Part shown: positions 46,201 through 56,975 of the stretch, one piece after another | How the letters are laid out: each line of letters opens with the position of its first letter | How positions within the stretch are numbered: the stretch's first letter is position 1 | Source: Desmodesmus armatus | Taxonomy: Eukaryota; Chlorophyta; Chlorophyceae; Sphaeropleales; Scenedesmaceae | Reading direction: 5' to 3' | Assembly (NCBI GenBank): GCA_007449985.2 | Contig: VIIQ02000039.1 | Coordinates: 434,001-498,000 of the forward strand | DNA length: 64,000 bases | Position numbers and translations under genes: made by a program | Notes under the pieces: generated by a model | What the model saw: only the letters and a program-made list of their open reading frames with translations | Database searches by the model: none | Told to the model about the DNA's origin: nothing

Positions 46201-49056
46201 TGCACCTGCATGTGCTGCTGACTGGGCGCTTGATGCTGCTGCTGTTGCTGCTGCGGTTGCAACCATTGCTGCTGATGCTTCTGCGGCGGCAGCGGCCCAT
46301 GCCGTGTTGACAGCGGGTGCAGCTGCTGCTGCGACAGCCCGGCAGATCCCTGGCTGGTGGCTGCCTGCAGAGGTGCATCTGTCAGCTGTGGCGGCTGATG
46401 GTGCTTGTGCTGCTGCTGTTGCTGCTGCTTGTGCTGCTGCTGGCTGCCGACTCCAGCAGCCATCAGCGCAGCTGTGCTGGCAGAAGTTGGCATGCAGGGC
46501 TGCTCCAAGTCCGGCAAGGCCTGCTGCTCGTACTGCTGCTGCTGGACAGCAACCCCAGTCACCATCAGCACATCTGTGCTGACAAGTCCTGCAGTGTCAG
46601 CAGCAGGTGGTGCCATGCAGGGCTGGTCATAGCCAGCTAGGGGCTGCCAGGGTACCAACTGCAGCACCGGCTGCGGCTGCTGTCCTGTCAGCTTGCACTG
46701 CACGTAGTGCTGCCAGGCTGCAGCAGCATCACTCAACAGCTGAGCGTACTGCCCTGCACTCAACAGCTTCCAGGGCTGGTCTGGGGACTCTGGGTACTGC
46801 TGGGGGTTGAGCTCAATGAATGGGAGAATCTGCACACAGCAGCCCAGCCAGGAAGGCGCCCAGTCAGCACAGAGGTTGCGGGCACAGCACAGCATGCAGC
46901 AACAAGTACAAAGCACTGGCAGCAGTGACGCTACAGCATAACGACCATGCAGGCCAGCAGTTGAGCCAAACCAGGCAACCTGTGATTGCAACCGCTGGTG
47001 CTGCTACCCCACAACCTGCCCTCCATCATCAACCGTATGCTGCTGATTGCTTGTAGCTGTGATGCGACAGCAGCACCAGGCAGTGATAAACACGTACGTG
47101 CTCGCTGATCCAGTCGGGTGGTGGCAGCTTCTTGATTAGGTTGCCCACTGCATCAACACCAACCCGGTCTGCCTCTGCAATCAAGCCAGCTTCATAGCCA
47201 GCCGCCAACAGCTGTGCTTGCTCCTGCAGCAGCAAGACAGTAGAACATTTGTCAAAGTAAGCAAACAGTACAGTACAGTGCAGTACAGTACAGTATCTGC
47301 GACAGAGGCACCATCAACAGCACTAGCTAGCTAGCCAACGCGTCACCGGCAAGCATTGGAGTTGAGGTGAGTGGTTTCACCGGCCCAACCCTGGCAATGC
47401 CTTTGATGTGTGGGAATGTGTCTGCGTGTCACATTTTGAGTTTGCTGCTGTTACACAGAGCGCAGGACAGTGGGGGGGAAGGGGCGGGCCTTTGACGGGT
47501 GCTGTTAGTTAGGCATATCGAGGGGACTCCCCCTATTGGGCCAATAGCGCATGATACTTCAAAAACAACTGCATGATGTGTTGCTGTCGAGGCGCACGCG
47601 CCAGGTCCCAACATCAAGGCCCTCACCTGCGCCTATTGCTGCACCTTTTCCTGCAGCTCCTCAACCTTGGGATCTGGCATTTGTGTACCAGCAATGCCAC
47701 CTTGCATGCGGTCCATGCTTGCGGACTGTGTACACCTGCGCCCCCTTGTTGTGTAGTATAGCTGTACCCCCTTGCACCTCACCTGCTCATGTGTGTTTAT
47801 GGCAGCCTCCATATCGCATGCTGTCTGCAGCCGCCAGGCCATGTGTGCAATGTCAAACACGCGCAACTGCCGCAGCCTGCCGGCCTGCTGCAGGGCCGCC
47901 ACCTCACAGCACAGGTACTGCAGGCAGCAAGTGATACAAACAGGGAGACAGACGATCCAGGCGCATGGTTCACTGATCCCATCGTGTGCTGGCACACCTA
48001 CTCAAGCAATGTACTCCCCCTCCTTCCTGGTAAATGGAACTGCTGTAAATGCACACACAGGCGGTGGGGGATATCTGGAGTGCCACACGGCCACACAAGT
48101 ACGCTATGCTTCTTGCCATAGTCCGTGCCGCCGCAACCAGACGCCCAGCAGCACTGCATGTGGCCTCACATGCATGCTTGCCTGTTGTGCTGCTGCTGTG
48201 CTGAACATGCAGTATGCTTGCCATGGCCCAGCACACCTGGCAACCAGGCACCTATGCAGCTCTCGGTGCACTGCAGGACATCTCGTTCTGCGACTACAGT
48301 TGCATACAGCATGAAGCCTGTCGGTCAGTTTGCCTACCTGATGATCCGCCACATCAGCCAGCTGCCCCTCATGCACTGCTCCTGCGCGAACCCTGTCGCC
48401 TCCCACCAGCACCACTGTCGCGTCTGCAGGGTCAGCACCAGGCGCCACCTCCACAGCTGACACCTGACGCAAGCAACATGGAATGACCGCTGCCACCGTG
48501 CTGTTGCTGCTGCTGCTGATGCTGCCACACTGCTGCTGCTGGAGGTTGCCTGATGGCACCAGCACAAACATGCCATTCAGCAGTGGCAGTTTCAAGCTGA
48601 GGTGCCCCTCCACCCACTGCTGCACCCGCAGGAATTGCAGCAGGTCGCTGCATGGTACATGGATTGAGTTGAGGTTGGCTGGAGTCGGCAGCAGCAGCTC
48701 CTGCAACAGCAAGCCATGCACACACCATACACAACATTCGTCCTCGGACAGCCCGTTCAGTGTGCTGTACCCGCCCCCATGTTTGTGTTGGTATTCCTTA
48801 TCTGAAGTGAAGCATGTGAAACTTCGTGTCAACATAAAAACAATGGGTCAGCAGCGTAAATGCTGTGATGATGCAGACAGCCAGGTATTGGACATTCTGG
48901 CGTGGTATGCCAACTGGGCCCTGATGCTCCTGTGATACACGCACATCCCACCTGCATAGATGGTTGCTCGATCAAAACTTTATCCAAGCAGGATGTGGCT
49001 TGTGGGGCTCTGGGAGGGGGTGCGATGCAGGTGGGTGGCTGTTCCCAAGTCTGCAT
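43201..49056 (-). pseudogene. Array copy V: family member with a premature stop in its second domain
   Basis: Exons: Z 48952-49056 (start 49056 or 49155; ends CLDKVLIEQPSMQ), A 48338-48700 (121 codons), B 47783-47917 (135 bp), C 47098-47223 (126 bp), D 44929-46829 (opens ILPFIELNPQQYPESPDQPW, ends in domain 1 at about 44960-45185), E 44382-44607 (first half of domain 2, WLQQLAVLVKPGHPPPYVS), F from 44088. All phases agree from Z to F. Exon F opens Phe-Val-Met-stop: a TAA at 44079-44077 replaces a codon that is Gly in the aligned copy IV (FVKGTSALLW against FVM-stop-HPALCW). Downstream the frame stays open to the natural stop at 43201, with a Q-rich linker and a last domain very like that of copy IV. 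The result is either a recent pseudogene, a truncated protein lacking its last one and a half domains, or an error at one base. Confidence 0.72.
44077..44079 (-). other. In-frame TAA in array copy V
   Basis: This is the third codon after Phe 44088-44086 in the exon that begins after the CTTGCAG acceptor. The phase is fixed by exons E (44382-44607) and D (end 44929). Alignment to copy IV is gap-free across the stop, so it looks like a substitution rather than a wrong frame. The next usable acceptor (CCCACAG, about 44050) would put exon F in the wrong phase. Confidence 0.7.
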
Positions 49057-49159
49057 TGTGAACCTTGGAAGACTACTGGACGCACTACTGACACCCTTCT
49101 TGCCACCCGTCAAGTCCCTCAACAGAAAGGGGGTGCTTCTACTGAGCCAGACCAATCAG

Positions 49160-50150
49160 TGGTGCTACGGTGCTGCTGTTGCTGCCATGTCCTCCCATCA
49201 ACAGCTTCAGTTCAGCTGCAAACCGAAGGGGCTGGTGCTTCAGGCCCTGAGACTGATCGATCACAACATCGAGAAAACAAATGATATTTTGGTGCCTGTC
49301 AGGCAAAGCACACGTATCTACGACGAGCAGTCCAAACTCGGTGGAAAAGAAACCGTAACAGACACAGACAGCAGATTTGGTGGGGACAACGCCAAACTGA
49401 TGACATCACAGACACCGATTGAAGAATTTGATAGTCTTGTCACGTCACACACAAGATGTGGACTGATGTGAATGATCCACCCTGGATCACTCCATGACTA
49501 ATTGTCTGTTAACGCCTACCCCTGCATACTTCATCTTACCAACAGCCTATGCAAACGTTGTGTGGTGACTATCCAGCCCCCTGCCCTGCTGTGCACCCCC
49601 CGCCCATTTGTTTTTGTGAAATGCTTTCCCGTCGGGTGGGTTGCTCATCCTGGCCAGGTGGCTAAATCCTGCCAGATGCGATCAAACTTGTTCATTTGGC
49701 GATGATATTTCTGTTTTCTGCTACCCCAAATGCAACCCTCACAGCTGGTGGGAGCGCATGTGTGCTTATGTACTCTAGCACGATTGCTCTTGTGGCTTGG
49801 TCCCAAGACAGTGCTGCCAGTGGGGACTGCCATTTCTGCATTTGCACAGCTGATAGTCCACTCCAGGCGGCGCCCATTGCGCGCTGGAACCAAGGCCAGC
49901 AGGCTGTGCATGAGCAGTGGTGAGGCCGTGACGGACTCTGCCCTTCAACAGGTCACCTGCTGCTTCTCACTTAGGCATCGGCAGGCTGTTGTTGGGCATC
50001 GTTGGAGCAATCAACTGTTGAGGGTTACACAGGCTGCATTTGTCGCACAGGGTCTACACCTAGTGCATGTCAAAAAGGGCAAGTGCAAGTGCAAGTGCAA
50101 GTGCAGCTGACGAGCTAGCCTAGATTGAGGCTCAATCACCAAGCAAGGCC
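49160..50150. other. Spacer between copy V and the exonuclease gene
   Basis: A minus-strand frame at 49692-49877 (opens MGAAWSGLSAVQMQKWQ, 61 codons) has protein-like composition but no relatives or splice support. Otherwise nothing supportable. Confidence 0.35.
50079..50106 (+). repeat. (GCAAGT)n microsatellite
   Basis: Four units of GCAAGT, about 50 bp past the end of the exonuclease gene. Confidence 0.85.
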
Positions 50151-52520
50151 TTTATGTTCACTTCAGGCCCCTCCTGATCCGATCATTGATGCAGCCACAC
50201 ACATAACAGAACCTGCTGCCCCCCTTGAAACATGCAACACCCAGGTCACGCTGACAGCCACTGCAGAAACGCTGGCCGCCGCCCTTGGTGGATCGAGGTG
50301 ACAGGCGGGTGAGGACGTTGAAGGGCAGCAGGGGGTGGTTCTGGTATGGGTTGTTCCTGTCGTACCGCACCGTGTTGTACAAGGCAGCATAGGTCGCACT
50401 GCCTGCTCGCACTTCTGCACCCACACAATTGACCCACCCTGCACGCAGCATCACACACAATTGACTAAAATGCCACGTTGTGCGATGTGTTCAAAAGTGA
50501 GCAGCAGCACAGCAGCCAATGCTTGCTGTAGCCCTTGGCGCAACTTGCGGGTTACACAGCCTGGTGAGGGTGTCGGCACTGGACATTCAAATCAGCTGCA
50601 GCTGACTGACCATATGCTGCACCACAGTGCCACTGCAGTGCTGAGTCAGCAGGCCCTGCTGCTTTGGCACATGCTAGATTGGCGCTTCAGCAGTGGCTGC
50701 CGCACTGCGGCATCATGCCATTGATGATCAACTGCACCGAAAAGTCAAGTTGATGATTAACTGCACTGAAAGCAGCCGTGTCATGACACAGTTGATCAAC
50801 TGGTGCCGCAGCCCCTACTACCTACTACGCCGCGTAGCAGTGCTACATCACGTCCAAGGAGGGCTGACACCGCAACATTCCAATGGCCTGATGATCTCAC
50901 CTGCAGCCTTGAAGTGTTCGTACAGGGCCAGGATAGCCAGCACATCATACACAGCATACTCTAGCAGCTTGGGGTCCAAGGGGCGCTCCAGCCAAGCCTG
51001 TGACCAGCCCGGCTGCAGGTTTTTCTTGACACTCAGATGAGCCTCAACCTGAGACACTCACAGCACATGTGGAACGTCGGAGGAGCTCTGCTGCTGCCGT
51101 GCAGTCTGACATATCCATTCACTGCACGGCATGCTGGGATGCATTGGTCTGCTGCTTTTGTCCGCAGCACACACCCTCCCTGGTCCACTGTGCACACATG
51201 TATATCTGTGGAAGTTCCACCGTGGAAGCTTGAAGCTAGCTTGAAGCTACTGACCGCCAACAGTGCAGTGCATGTTCGCAAGTAAGGGATCGGGCATCAC
51301 ATCTGGGCCCACAGTTTCCCTGCTTGCATGCTGCCTCCTTCAACAGCCAGGTGGCCGGCACTTTAGCGCTGATTGCCCTTATCATTGCACCTGGCAGGCT
51401 TCAGCCATAACCCAGTCACTGGGTAAGTGGCGCTCACCTCTGGTGTGAGTGTGACCTTGTTGCTGATGAGGGAGCCACGCAGGCCAGACATCTGCCACGC
51501 AGGGAAACGTGTTGCACACCGGGTGACATGGTAGCAGGGCAGGCATGCTGGTCAAAGTCAAATCCGATTGAGAGCGGCACTCCTAAAAGACTGCAGCACT
51601 GCAGTTTTGACACCTTGACTCTGAGTCAGTAGGTGCCGTCCGGCGGATAGCAGACGCCCGTTGGACGGCCGCTGTTAGGGCGCAGTATCTGGGGTCTACA
51701 AGGCATTTTCACCTGGCTCGATCCTGGTGGAAAATGCCATAGTTGTTTGGCAAAAGTGTCCATGTAACATGCTCCCCCATTCGCTTGACAGGTTGGGCAT
51801 GCACGCCAGCCTTTGAGTCTTTGGCGTGGCAACAGGTGGAGGCGCTACCAGCAGTAGCTCACAGCTCAAGCAGCCTGCGGAGACATCCACCTCAAGCCGG
51901 GCTGGCGGTTGTGTGCACATTGCTTAGCTGAACCTTGGCACACACCTGGTAGACGTTTCGATAGAAGTATGGAGCCCTCTCTGGGTTGCTTTTTCATGAA
52001 GCCTTTGAGCCGCTGTAGGCGTTGCTGCTCACTGGCCGCACCCTCCCACACAAGCAGGTCCAGCAGCTGCAGGTCCAGCACGCCCTGCAAGCAGCACACT
52101 CAGGAGCCTCTGCCTCTGCAAGGTGCCCAGCTCAGAGTGTCCCGAAATTCGCTGACCATGAAGCCTCAACCGCAGACAAAGCAGCAATCACTGAGTGGGC
52201 CCAGCTTACATTGGGCTCCATTGAACGCGCACAATACGGTCACTCAGTGATCGGACCAGCAGATGGCAGGATGGGTCACCAAGTGGGCTTGAGGTGCTAA
52301 TCCTGCAGCTGCCATACCTGTAGCTTGCAGTCGAGCTCGTGCCACAGGGCAGTTGCATCGTTGCGGCAGTCAAACATGACCTTGGTGATGGAGGGATCAG
52401 CCAGCAGCTCAGTCAGTGGCTGCAAGGTGGGAGACTGCTGCAGCTTCATAACGTCCACCACGTAGGACACACGCTGTGGGCATATTTGGGGGGGGGAGGT
52501 TGTTACAAGTAGATACTTTC

Positions 52521-52533
52521 ACCGCAAAGCGGT
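52521..52533 (-). other. 3' stem-loop of the LINE
   Basis: ACCGC-ttt-GCGGT on the minus strand: a perfect 5-bp stem with a three-base loop, about 250 nt after the ORF2 stop and within about 35 nt of the estimated 3' end. Several LINE reverse transcriptases recognise a 3' stem-loop, so this is a candidate recognition element. Confidence 0.45.
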
Positions 52534-52782
52534 ACTCTCTACACTTGATCGACTGGGTAAGCCAAAGACGCACACCTGAACCGAGGGAACCTGCAAAGAC
52601 ACGTCAGACAAGACCAGCCCCCAAAAAAACACACACAGACATGGCAACTGCCACACACACCGAGTATAGTATCGTGCTTTCAAGACTCAGTTGTAAATCT
52701 GCAGTCTACACATACCGTGCACGCACACACACATGGGTCAGTCCTTCAAGCATATCAGAAACACTGTTGTACAACTAACACA

Positions 52783-55700
52783 TCAAAGCCAGCACAACAC
52801 CTTCTGAGCTAACACGCAAAGCAGTACCCACAGGGTGGCAACTACAAGTGCCCCTACCGCGACTCCCAACACATCTACTGAGCCCATTGTTGATGGGCTG
52901 ACCTTGCGCCGCAAGCAAGCTGGGTATGGCATGGCGGCCACATAACCCAAGGGCTGCAGCGCAGGGCGGACTCCAAACAGGTTACCTTTCCCCAACAGGT
53001 AGCGCCTGTATACGTCCATGGCCGCGACACAGTGGGCCAGCTGACGCTGCTGAGGAGCACCAAATACACTCTGCATGCACTGCTGAGCGGAGTTGGTCAC
53101 ACTGAATGCAAACAACGAGGCATATTTGTCCCGGATGTGGTCATACGCTGGGCATTCCCAAATAAAGTGCTGCAAGTCTTCTGGCCTATCACCCCCGCAC
53201 CTAGTCAGCATAGTGGCAGGCCACTCGGGCCGCAACCCCCTGCCACTGCACAGTGGGCATGAGCGCCCGCGTTCCTCGGCACCTGGCCCGTGCAAGCGCC
53301 CATATAGGTGGTGCCCACCAAGCCGGTACCGCCCTAAGCATCGAAGGACCCCCCTAGGCAAACACAAGTGCAGAAACTTGGGAGCATTGTCCCTACTGTG
53401 GACTGTATCTGCATCCAACTCATGCACCCAAGCAGCATGCGTCCTAACATGGGTGCCATCTGATACACCTTCTCTAGGGTCGTTGCTAGCGGCAATGACC
53501 GCATGCCAATGAGCCGCCTGATACCGCAGGGCGGCTTGCAGCACTCCCTCTTTGGTGATAGTGATGCTCTTGACAGAGTCGACAGTGACTCCTGGTACCC
53601 CTGAGCGCCATTGGTCCCCTGATACAAACCCTATCTCTTCCAACCCCTGCAACAAGTGGTAAGTCCAACAAGTTGTGCACCCATGCAACATGAGGCCTAT
53701 GTCGGCTAGCCAAACCTGGTGAGCCAACCGTGCTGACTCCATAGCGGCCAGCTTGGCCCACCAACTGGCTGCCAGAGATAGCCACCGACATGGTAGAGAG
53801 GCCCGGTGGGTTTCACGAAGCAATACATCACGGCTAGTCTTGGGGTGTGCTCCATAAAGCTCCCGCAAAAAGAGGAAATGAACATCGTCAGCCTTGCACA
53901 TGCGACCACTGTAGCTGTCAGTCAGCCACTTAGGGCACATCAGAGGCCCCCAAATATGTGCCCCATAGGACAACACTGGTTCAACTAAGATGTCGAACAT
54001 CCTTAGACGCATGTCGCCCTGGGAGATGTGATGCAGTCTGAGCAAGTGCAGCAGCCCCAGCATGGCCTTGCGCCCCTTCACTGCCAGCTCGTGGCTGGCA
54101 GTGTTGAAGCCCTGTGTCGCGTGAAGCTGCACTCCCAGATACGTACATGTCTCCACGTACCGTAACGGCTGTCCCCTGTACATCAACACGTCCGTAGGGC
54201 ACGGAACACGCGGCCGGCGGAACACCATAACATGTGTTTTATCAATGTTGACCTCCATATCGAATAACGTACAAAACAGAGACAGGCAGTCGAGCAACTG
54301 CTGGCTGTGGTGGGCGGCCCACGCCAGCAAATTAACGTCATCTGCGTACATGACATCCGGCACGCTGAGGTTGCCAATGATGGGTCCAGCGCCAGGCACC
54401 CGTTGTTGAATCAACTCATGCAAAAGATCCATAAAGAGTCCGAACAATAGCGGGGACAGCTCGCTGCCCTGCCGCGTACCACGATGCGTGGCGAACGCTG
54501 GACCAAGTCGCCCGTTCACACACACACGGACCAGCACTCGATCGTACAACGACGTAATGGCCTCCAGAAAAGGCCCGTGTACCCCCAACTCCCTACACCT
54601 AGCAATCAGGAGATCGCGCCTGACAAGGTCGAACGCCTTCTTGAAGTCCACAAACACAACCCAAAGTTTGGAGTGGCGCCGAGAGGACCCAGGGCCAGCC
54701 CAGTGGACTTTAGATATCAAGTGCTGCATGGTAAACAGTGCATCCAAACACCCATGCTTGCCTCGGAACCCACACTGTGTGGGGGCCCTCACCCCTTCAC
54801 GCTCCACAATGCCATCAAACCGCCGTAATAGAAGTCTATCCTGGACTTTCCCAAACACACTCCCTACCCCCACAGGACGGTAGTTATTCAAATCTGTGGG
54901 TGTGCGTGACGCAAGCGGCTTAGGAACCGGCCCGGCCTTGCTGCATTCCAATACGTCACAACCACCACCTCCCCCAGACACCAGCGCCTGATGCAGCACA
55001 CTTGTGACGCACTCAACGTAGGGAGTACATGCAAAGGATTGCTCGCTGCCCTCTGTAGGGGCCTCCTCAGCCTCCCCAGCGGCAGCAGCGGGCGCCTTTA
55101 ACAGCTCACATGTGAGCCCTTGCAGATCTGGGGCCTTACCGGTGGGTAGGGTGGCCATCACCTGCCCCACCTCTGCAGCCTCAATGGGTCTGTTGAGTTC
55201 CTCAAACAATGCCCCGTCCCGCCTACATGCGTCATACAGCGCTTGACGTATGCCCAACTCATCCTCAGTGAGCCGTTGCTCCTCAGGTTGTGTCCCCATG
55301 ATGCCAGTGAAGTGTGCAGTCCATGCATGCACATCAGGAATCGGACAAGTGCTACCCTTGTTCCCCTTGAGGACTTTCCAAAAGTCCCGCTGATGATCAC
55401 TAAAATACGTATCAATCAACCCCTGCAGGTGTCTGTGCTCAAACTCACGCTTGGCCTGCCTAGTCACCTGCTTGTATGACCGCCGACAAGCAAGCATGGT
55501 GCCATGCAACCCCGCCACCACCAATGGGTCTAATTGCTGGCCTGACGCACGCCACCAAGCTTTCCATGCAGCCCGGAATGTGTCACGGGCTTGGATGCAT
55601 TCAGGAGTGTACCAGGGTGCATGTGACCCTGGGGTATGCTGATCTGTGTGCTGCCCCACAACGTCCAATGCTGCAGCCCTTGTCATGGCCACCAGACTTG

Positions 55701-56724
55701 CGACAGCATCCCCCCATGAAGTGGTGCCAGCATCCACGGCTACCCGCAAGCTCGCCAACTCTGCCTCTCGAAGGTGGAGGGCCTCAACATACTCCCTACG
55801 CTGGCTACCCCTAGGCCTGAGGGTCTTGGGACAACGGGCCCCTGTTGGGGCAGCTGCCTGCAGTGCATGCCGCATATCAATGCAAACTGACAATGCAGCA
55901 TGGTCCTTGCTTTCTACCTCTCCTTCCCTTTCCAGCACCCTAAATGACCGCACTGAGTCATACAACCCCTTTGAGACTATGCCATAGTCAACAACACTAC
56001 TGCCCCCATTGACAAAACAAGTGCGGCGGCCCTCCTCATCCCCTGGCGCTCGGCCATTCAGCAGAACACAACCACATGTGTTGAGCCCAAGCATAAAACC
56101 CTCGGCATGTGGGTCAGCCGTGGTGTCCTGTGACCTGCGAGCTGCAGGCACGTTGCTGGCAACAGGCCCGGTCAGGCCTGCAACAGGGCCAACGTCCATG
56201 GGCACCCCTTCCACATCATCAGCAGATGCCCCCACCCTTATGTTGAAGTCACCCATGCACAGAACCTGTCTCCCCGCACCCACCGCCTCGTGCATGCACT
56301 CATACAAGGCCTGCAAGTACTGCCCATCAACAAGCCCAGACTCATAGACAGCAGAGTTGGGAGGGCTAAAATAACAGAAGGCTATAGTGAGCGCATGCAG
56401 GTCAGATGTGACCCCCACTATCCCCGTGGATGCATCCATACGCACGCGAACGGGAGTGGAGGCGCCTAGGATGGGGGAGTCTTCCCTCAATAACACCGTA
56501 ATGCCCCCACTAGGTCTGCCAGCCGTCCTGACAATTGGAGCAGGCCTCGTGCAGTGATGTGCAAGGTATCCATGGAAGCTGACATTGCCCCAACTCCCCT
56601 CCTCCCACATGGTCTCCAAGAAACAATACACATCATACGGGTTGCCCCTATATTTGTCCAGAGTAAACGGGATACGCTCATCTGCCCTCCCGCCCACATT
56701 CAAGCATAACGCCCGGAGCTCCAT
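52783..56724 (-). CDS. LINE ORF2: AP endonuclease, reverse transcriptase, CCHC and a hydrophobic tail
   Basis: 1,313 residues without a break. Residues 1-280 are an exonuclease/endonuclease/phosphatase-type endonuclease (LCLNVGG, FLETMW, GDFNIRVG, SKDHAALSV), which nicks the target. Residues about 590-830 are the reverse transcriptase: LNNYRPVGVGSVFGK, FVDFKKAFDLV near 693, GTRQGSELSPLLFG near 750, and the catalytic YADD near 793. Near 1157-1200 is a C-terminal zinc motif (CPLCSG...LQHFIWEC) as in L1-type ORF2. The last 30 residues are strongly hydrophobic (VGALVVATLWVLLCVLA), resembling a tail anchor, which I do not know from other LINEs. The ATG overlaps the stop of the upstream ORF in TAATG, the arrangement shown in the silkworm element SART1 to couple translation. 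The protein would carry out target-primed reverse transcription. Confidence 0.93.
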   Translation of the reverse strand: MELRALCLNVGGRADERIPFTLDKYRGNPYDVYCFLETMWEEGSWGNVSFHGYLAHHCTRPAPIVRTAGRPSGGITVLLREDSPILGASTPVRVRMDASTGIVGVTSDLHALTIAFCYFSPPNSAVYESGLVDGQYLQALYECMHEAVGAGRQVLCMGDFNIRVGASADDVEGVPMDVGPVAGLTGPVASNVPAARRSQDTTADPHAEGFMLGLNTCGCVLLNGRAPGDEEGRRTCFVNGGSSVVDYGIVSKGLYDSVRSFRVLEREGEVESKDHAALSVCIDMRHALQAAAPTGARCPKTLRPRGSQRREYVEALHLREAELASLRVAVDAGTTSWGDAVASLVAMTRAAALDVVGQHTDQHTPGSHAPWYTPECIQARDTFRAAWKAWWRASGQQLDPLVVAGLHGTMLACRRSYKQVTRQAKREFEHRHLQGLIDTYFSDHQRDFWKVLKGNKGSTCPIPDVHAWTAHFTGIMGTQPEEQRLTEDELGIRQALYDACRRDGALFEELNRPIEAAEVGQVMATLPTGKAPDLQGLTCELLKAPAAAAGEAEEAPTEGSEQSFACTPYVECVTSVLHQALVSGGGGGCDVLECSKAGPVPKPLASRTPTDLNNYRPVGVGSVFGKVQDRLLLRRFDGIVEREGVRAPTQCGFRGKHGCLDALFTMQHLISKVHWAGPGSSRRHSKLWVVFVDFKKAFDLVRRDLLIARCRELGVHGPFLEAITSLYDRVLVRVCVNGRLGPAFATHRGTRQGSELSPLLFGLFMDLLHELIQQRVPGAGPIIGNLSVPDVMYADDVNLLAWAAHHSQQLLDCLSLFCTLFDMEVNIDKTHVMVFRRPRVPCPTDVLMYRGQPLRYVETCTYLGVQLHATQGFNTASHELAVKGRKAMLGLLHLLRLHHISQGDMRLRMFDILVEPVLSYGAHIWGPLMCPKWLTDSYSGRMCKADDVHFLFLRELYGAHPKTSRDVLLRETHRASLPCRWLSLAASWWAKLAAMESARLAHQVWLADIGLMLHGCTTCWTYHLLQGLEEIGFVSGDQWRSGVPGVTVDSVKSITITKEGVLQAALRYQAAHWHAVIAASNDPREGVSDGTHVRTHAAWVHELDADTVHSRDNAPKFLHLCLPRGVLRCLGRYRLGGHHLYGRLHGPGAEERGRSCPLCSGRGLRPEWPATMLTRCGGDRPEDLQHFIWECPAYDHIRDKYASLFAFSVTNSAQQCMQSVFGAPQQRQLAHCVAAMDVYRRYLLGKGNLFGVRPALQPLGYVAAMPYPACLRRKVSPSTMGSVDVLGVAVGALVVATLWVLLCVLAQKVLCWL

Positions 56725-56975
56725 TAATTAGTAGGGGGGGATGGGTATACCACCTGCCAGCGCACTTTACCGTCGGGACCGTACACTCCTTTCTGCAGGT
56801 CAGTGGGCTTCGCCAGCGACCAGCGCCAGGGGGTGCGCTCCCGCTGCAGCTGCTTGATGAGGCCGGCCATGCCTTGCCGCTCTGAGAGCTGGGAGGGGGT
56901 GAGCCAGTGCTCAACATAGACTCCTGTCCGAGCCTCATGTAGCCGGCGTGGGATATTGGGATGATCTGTATGACT
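56724..56975 (-). CDS. C-terminal remnant of LINE ORF1
   Basis: Frame directly upstream of ORF2, reading RTGVYVEHWLTPSQLSER, then MAGLIKQLQRERTPWRW, and ending VRWQVVYPSPPTN with TAA at 56726-56724. The stop shares its last A with the ORF2 start codon. ORF1 proteins bind LINE RNA; only a tail is present here, so the copy is 5'-truncated or its 5' part is not recognisable. Upstream codons in this frame (DHPNIPRRLHEA) overlap the point where the exonuclease frame ends, so the junction is uncertain by a few tens of bases. Confidence 0.55.
   Translation of the reverse strand, partial: SHTDHPNIPRRLHEARTGVYVEHWLTPSQLSERQGMAGLIKQLQRERTPWRWSLAKPTDLQKGVYGPDGKVRWQVVYPSPPTN

Larger units (their letters stand above)
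52500..56975 (-). mobile_element. L1-like non-LTR retrotransposon (LINE), 5'-truncated in ORF1
   Basis: The element reads on the minus strand. It contains the C-terminal part of an ORF1-like frame, an overlapping TAATG, a complete ORF2 (52783-56724), about 280 bp of 3' UTR and a small hairpin near its end. The 5' boundary is placed near 56960-56975, where the exonuclease exon stops; the 3' boundary is near 52500, since the host acceptor (CCCACAG, 52474-52480) lies close by. No poly(A) and no convincing target-site duplication are visible. An undamaged ORF2 suggests recent insertion. Clade assignment (L1-like: AP endonuclease, RT, CCHC, no RNase H seen) is by motif order only. Confidence 0.85.

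Noticed and set aside
48902..49471. 189-codon plus-strand ORF
   Set aside because: Its start is antisense to exon Z of array copy V, whose minus-strand reading matches exons Z of the other four copies. The remainder has no domain.
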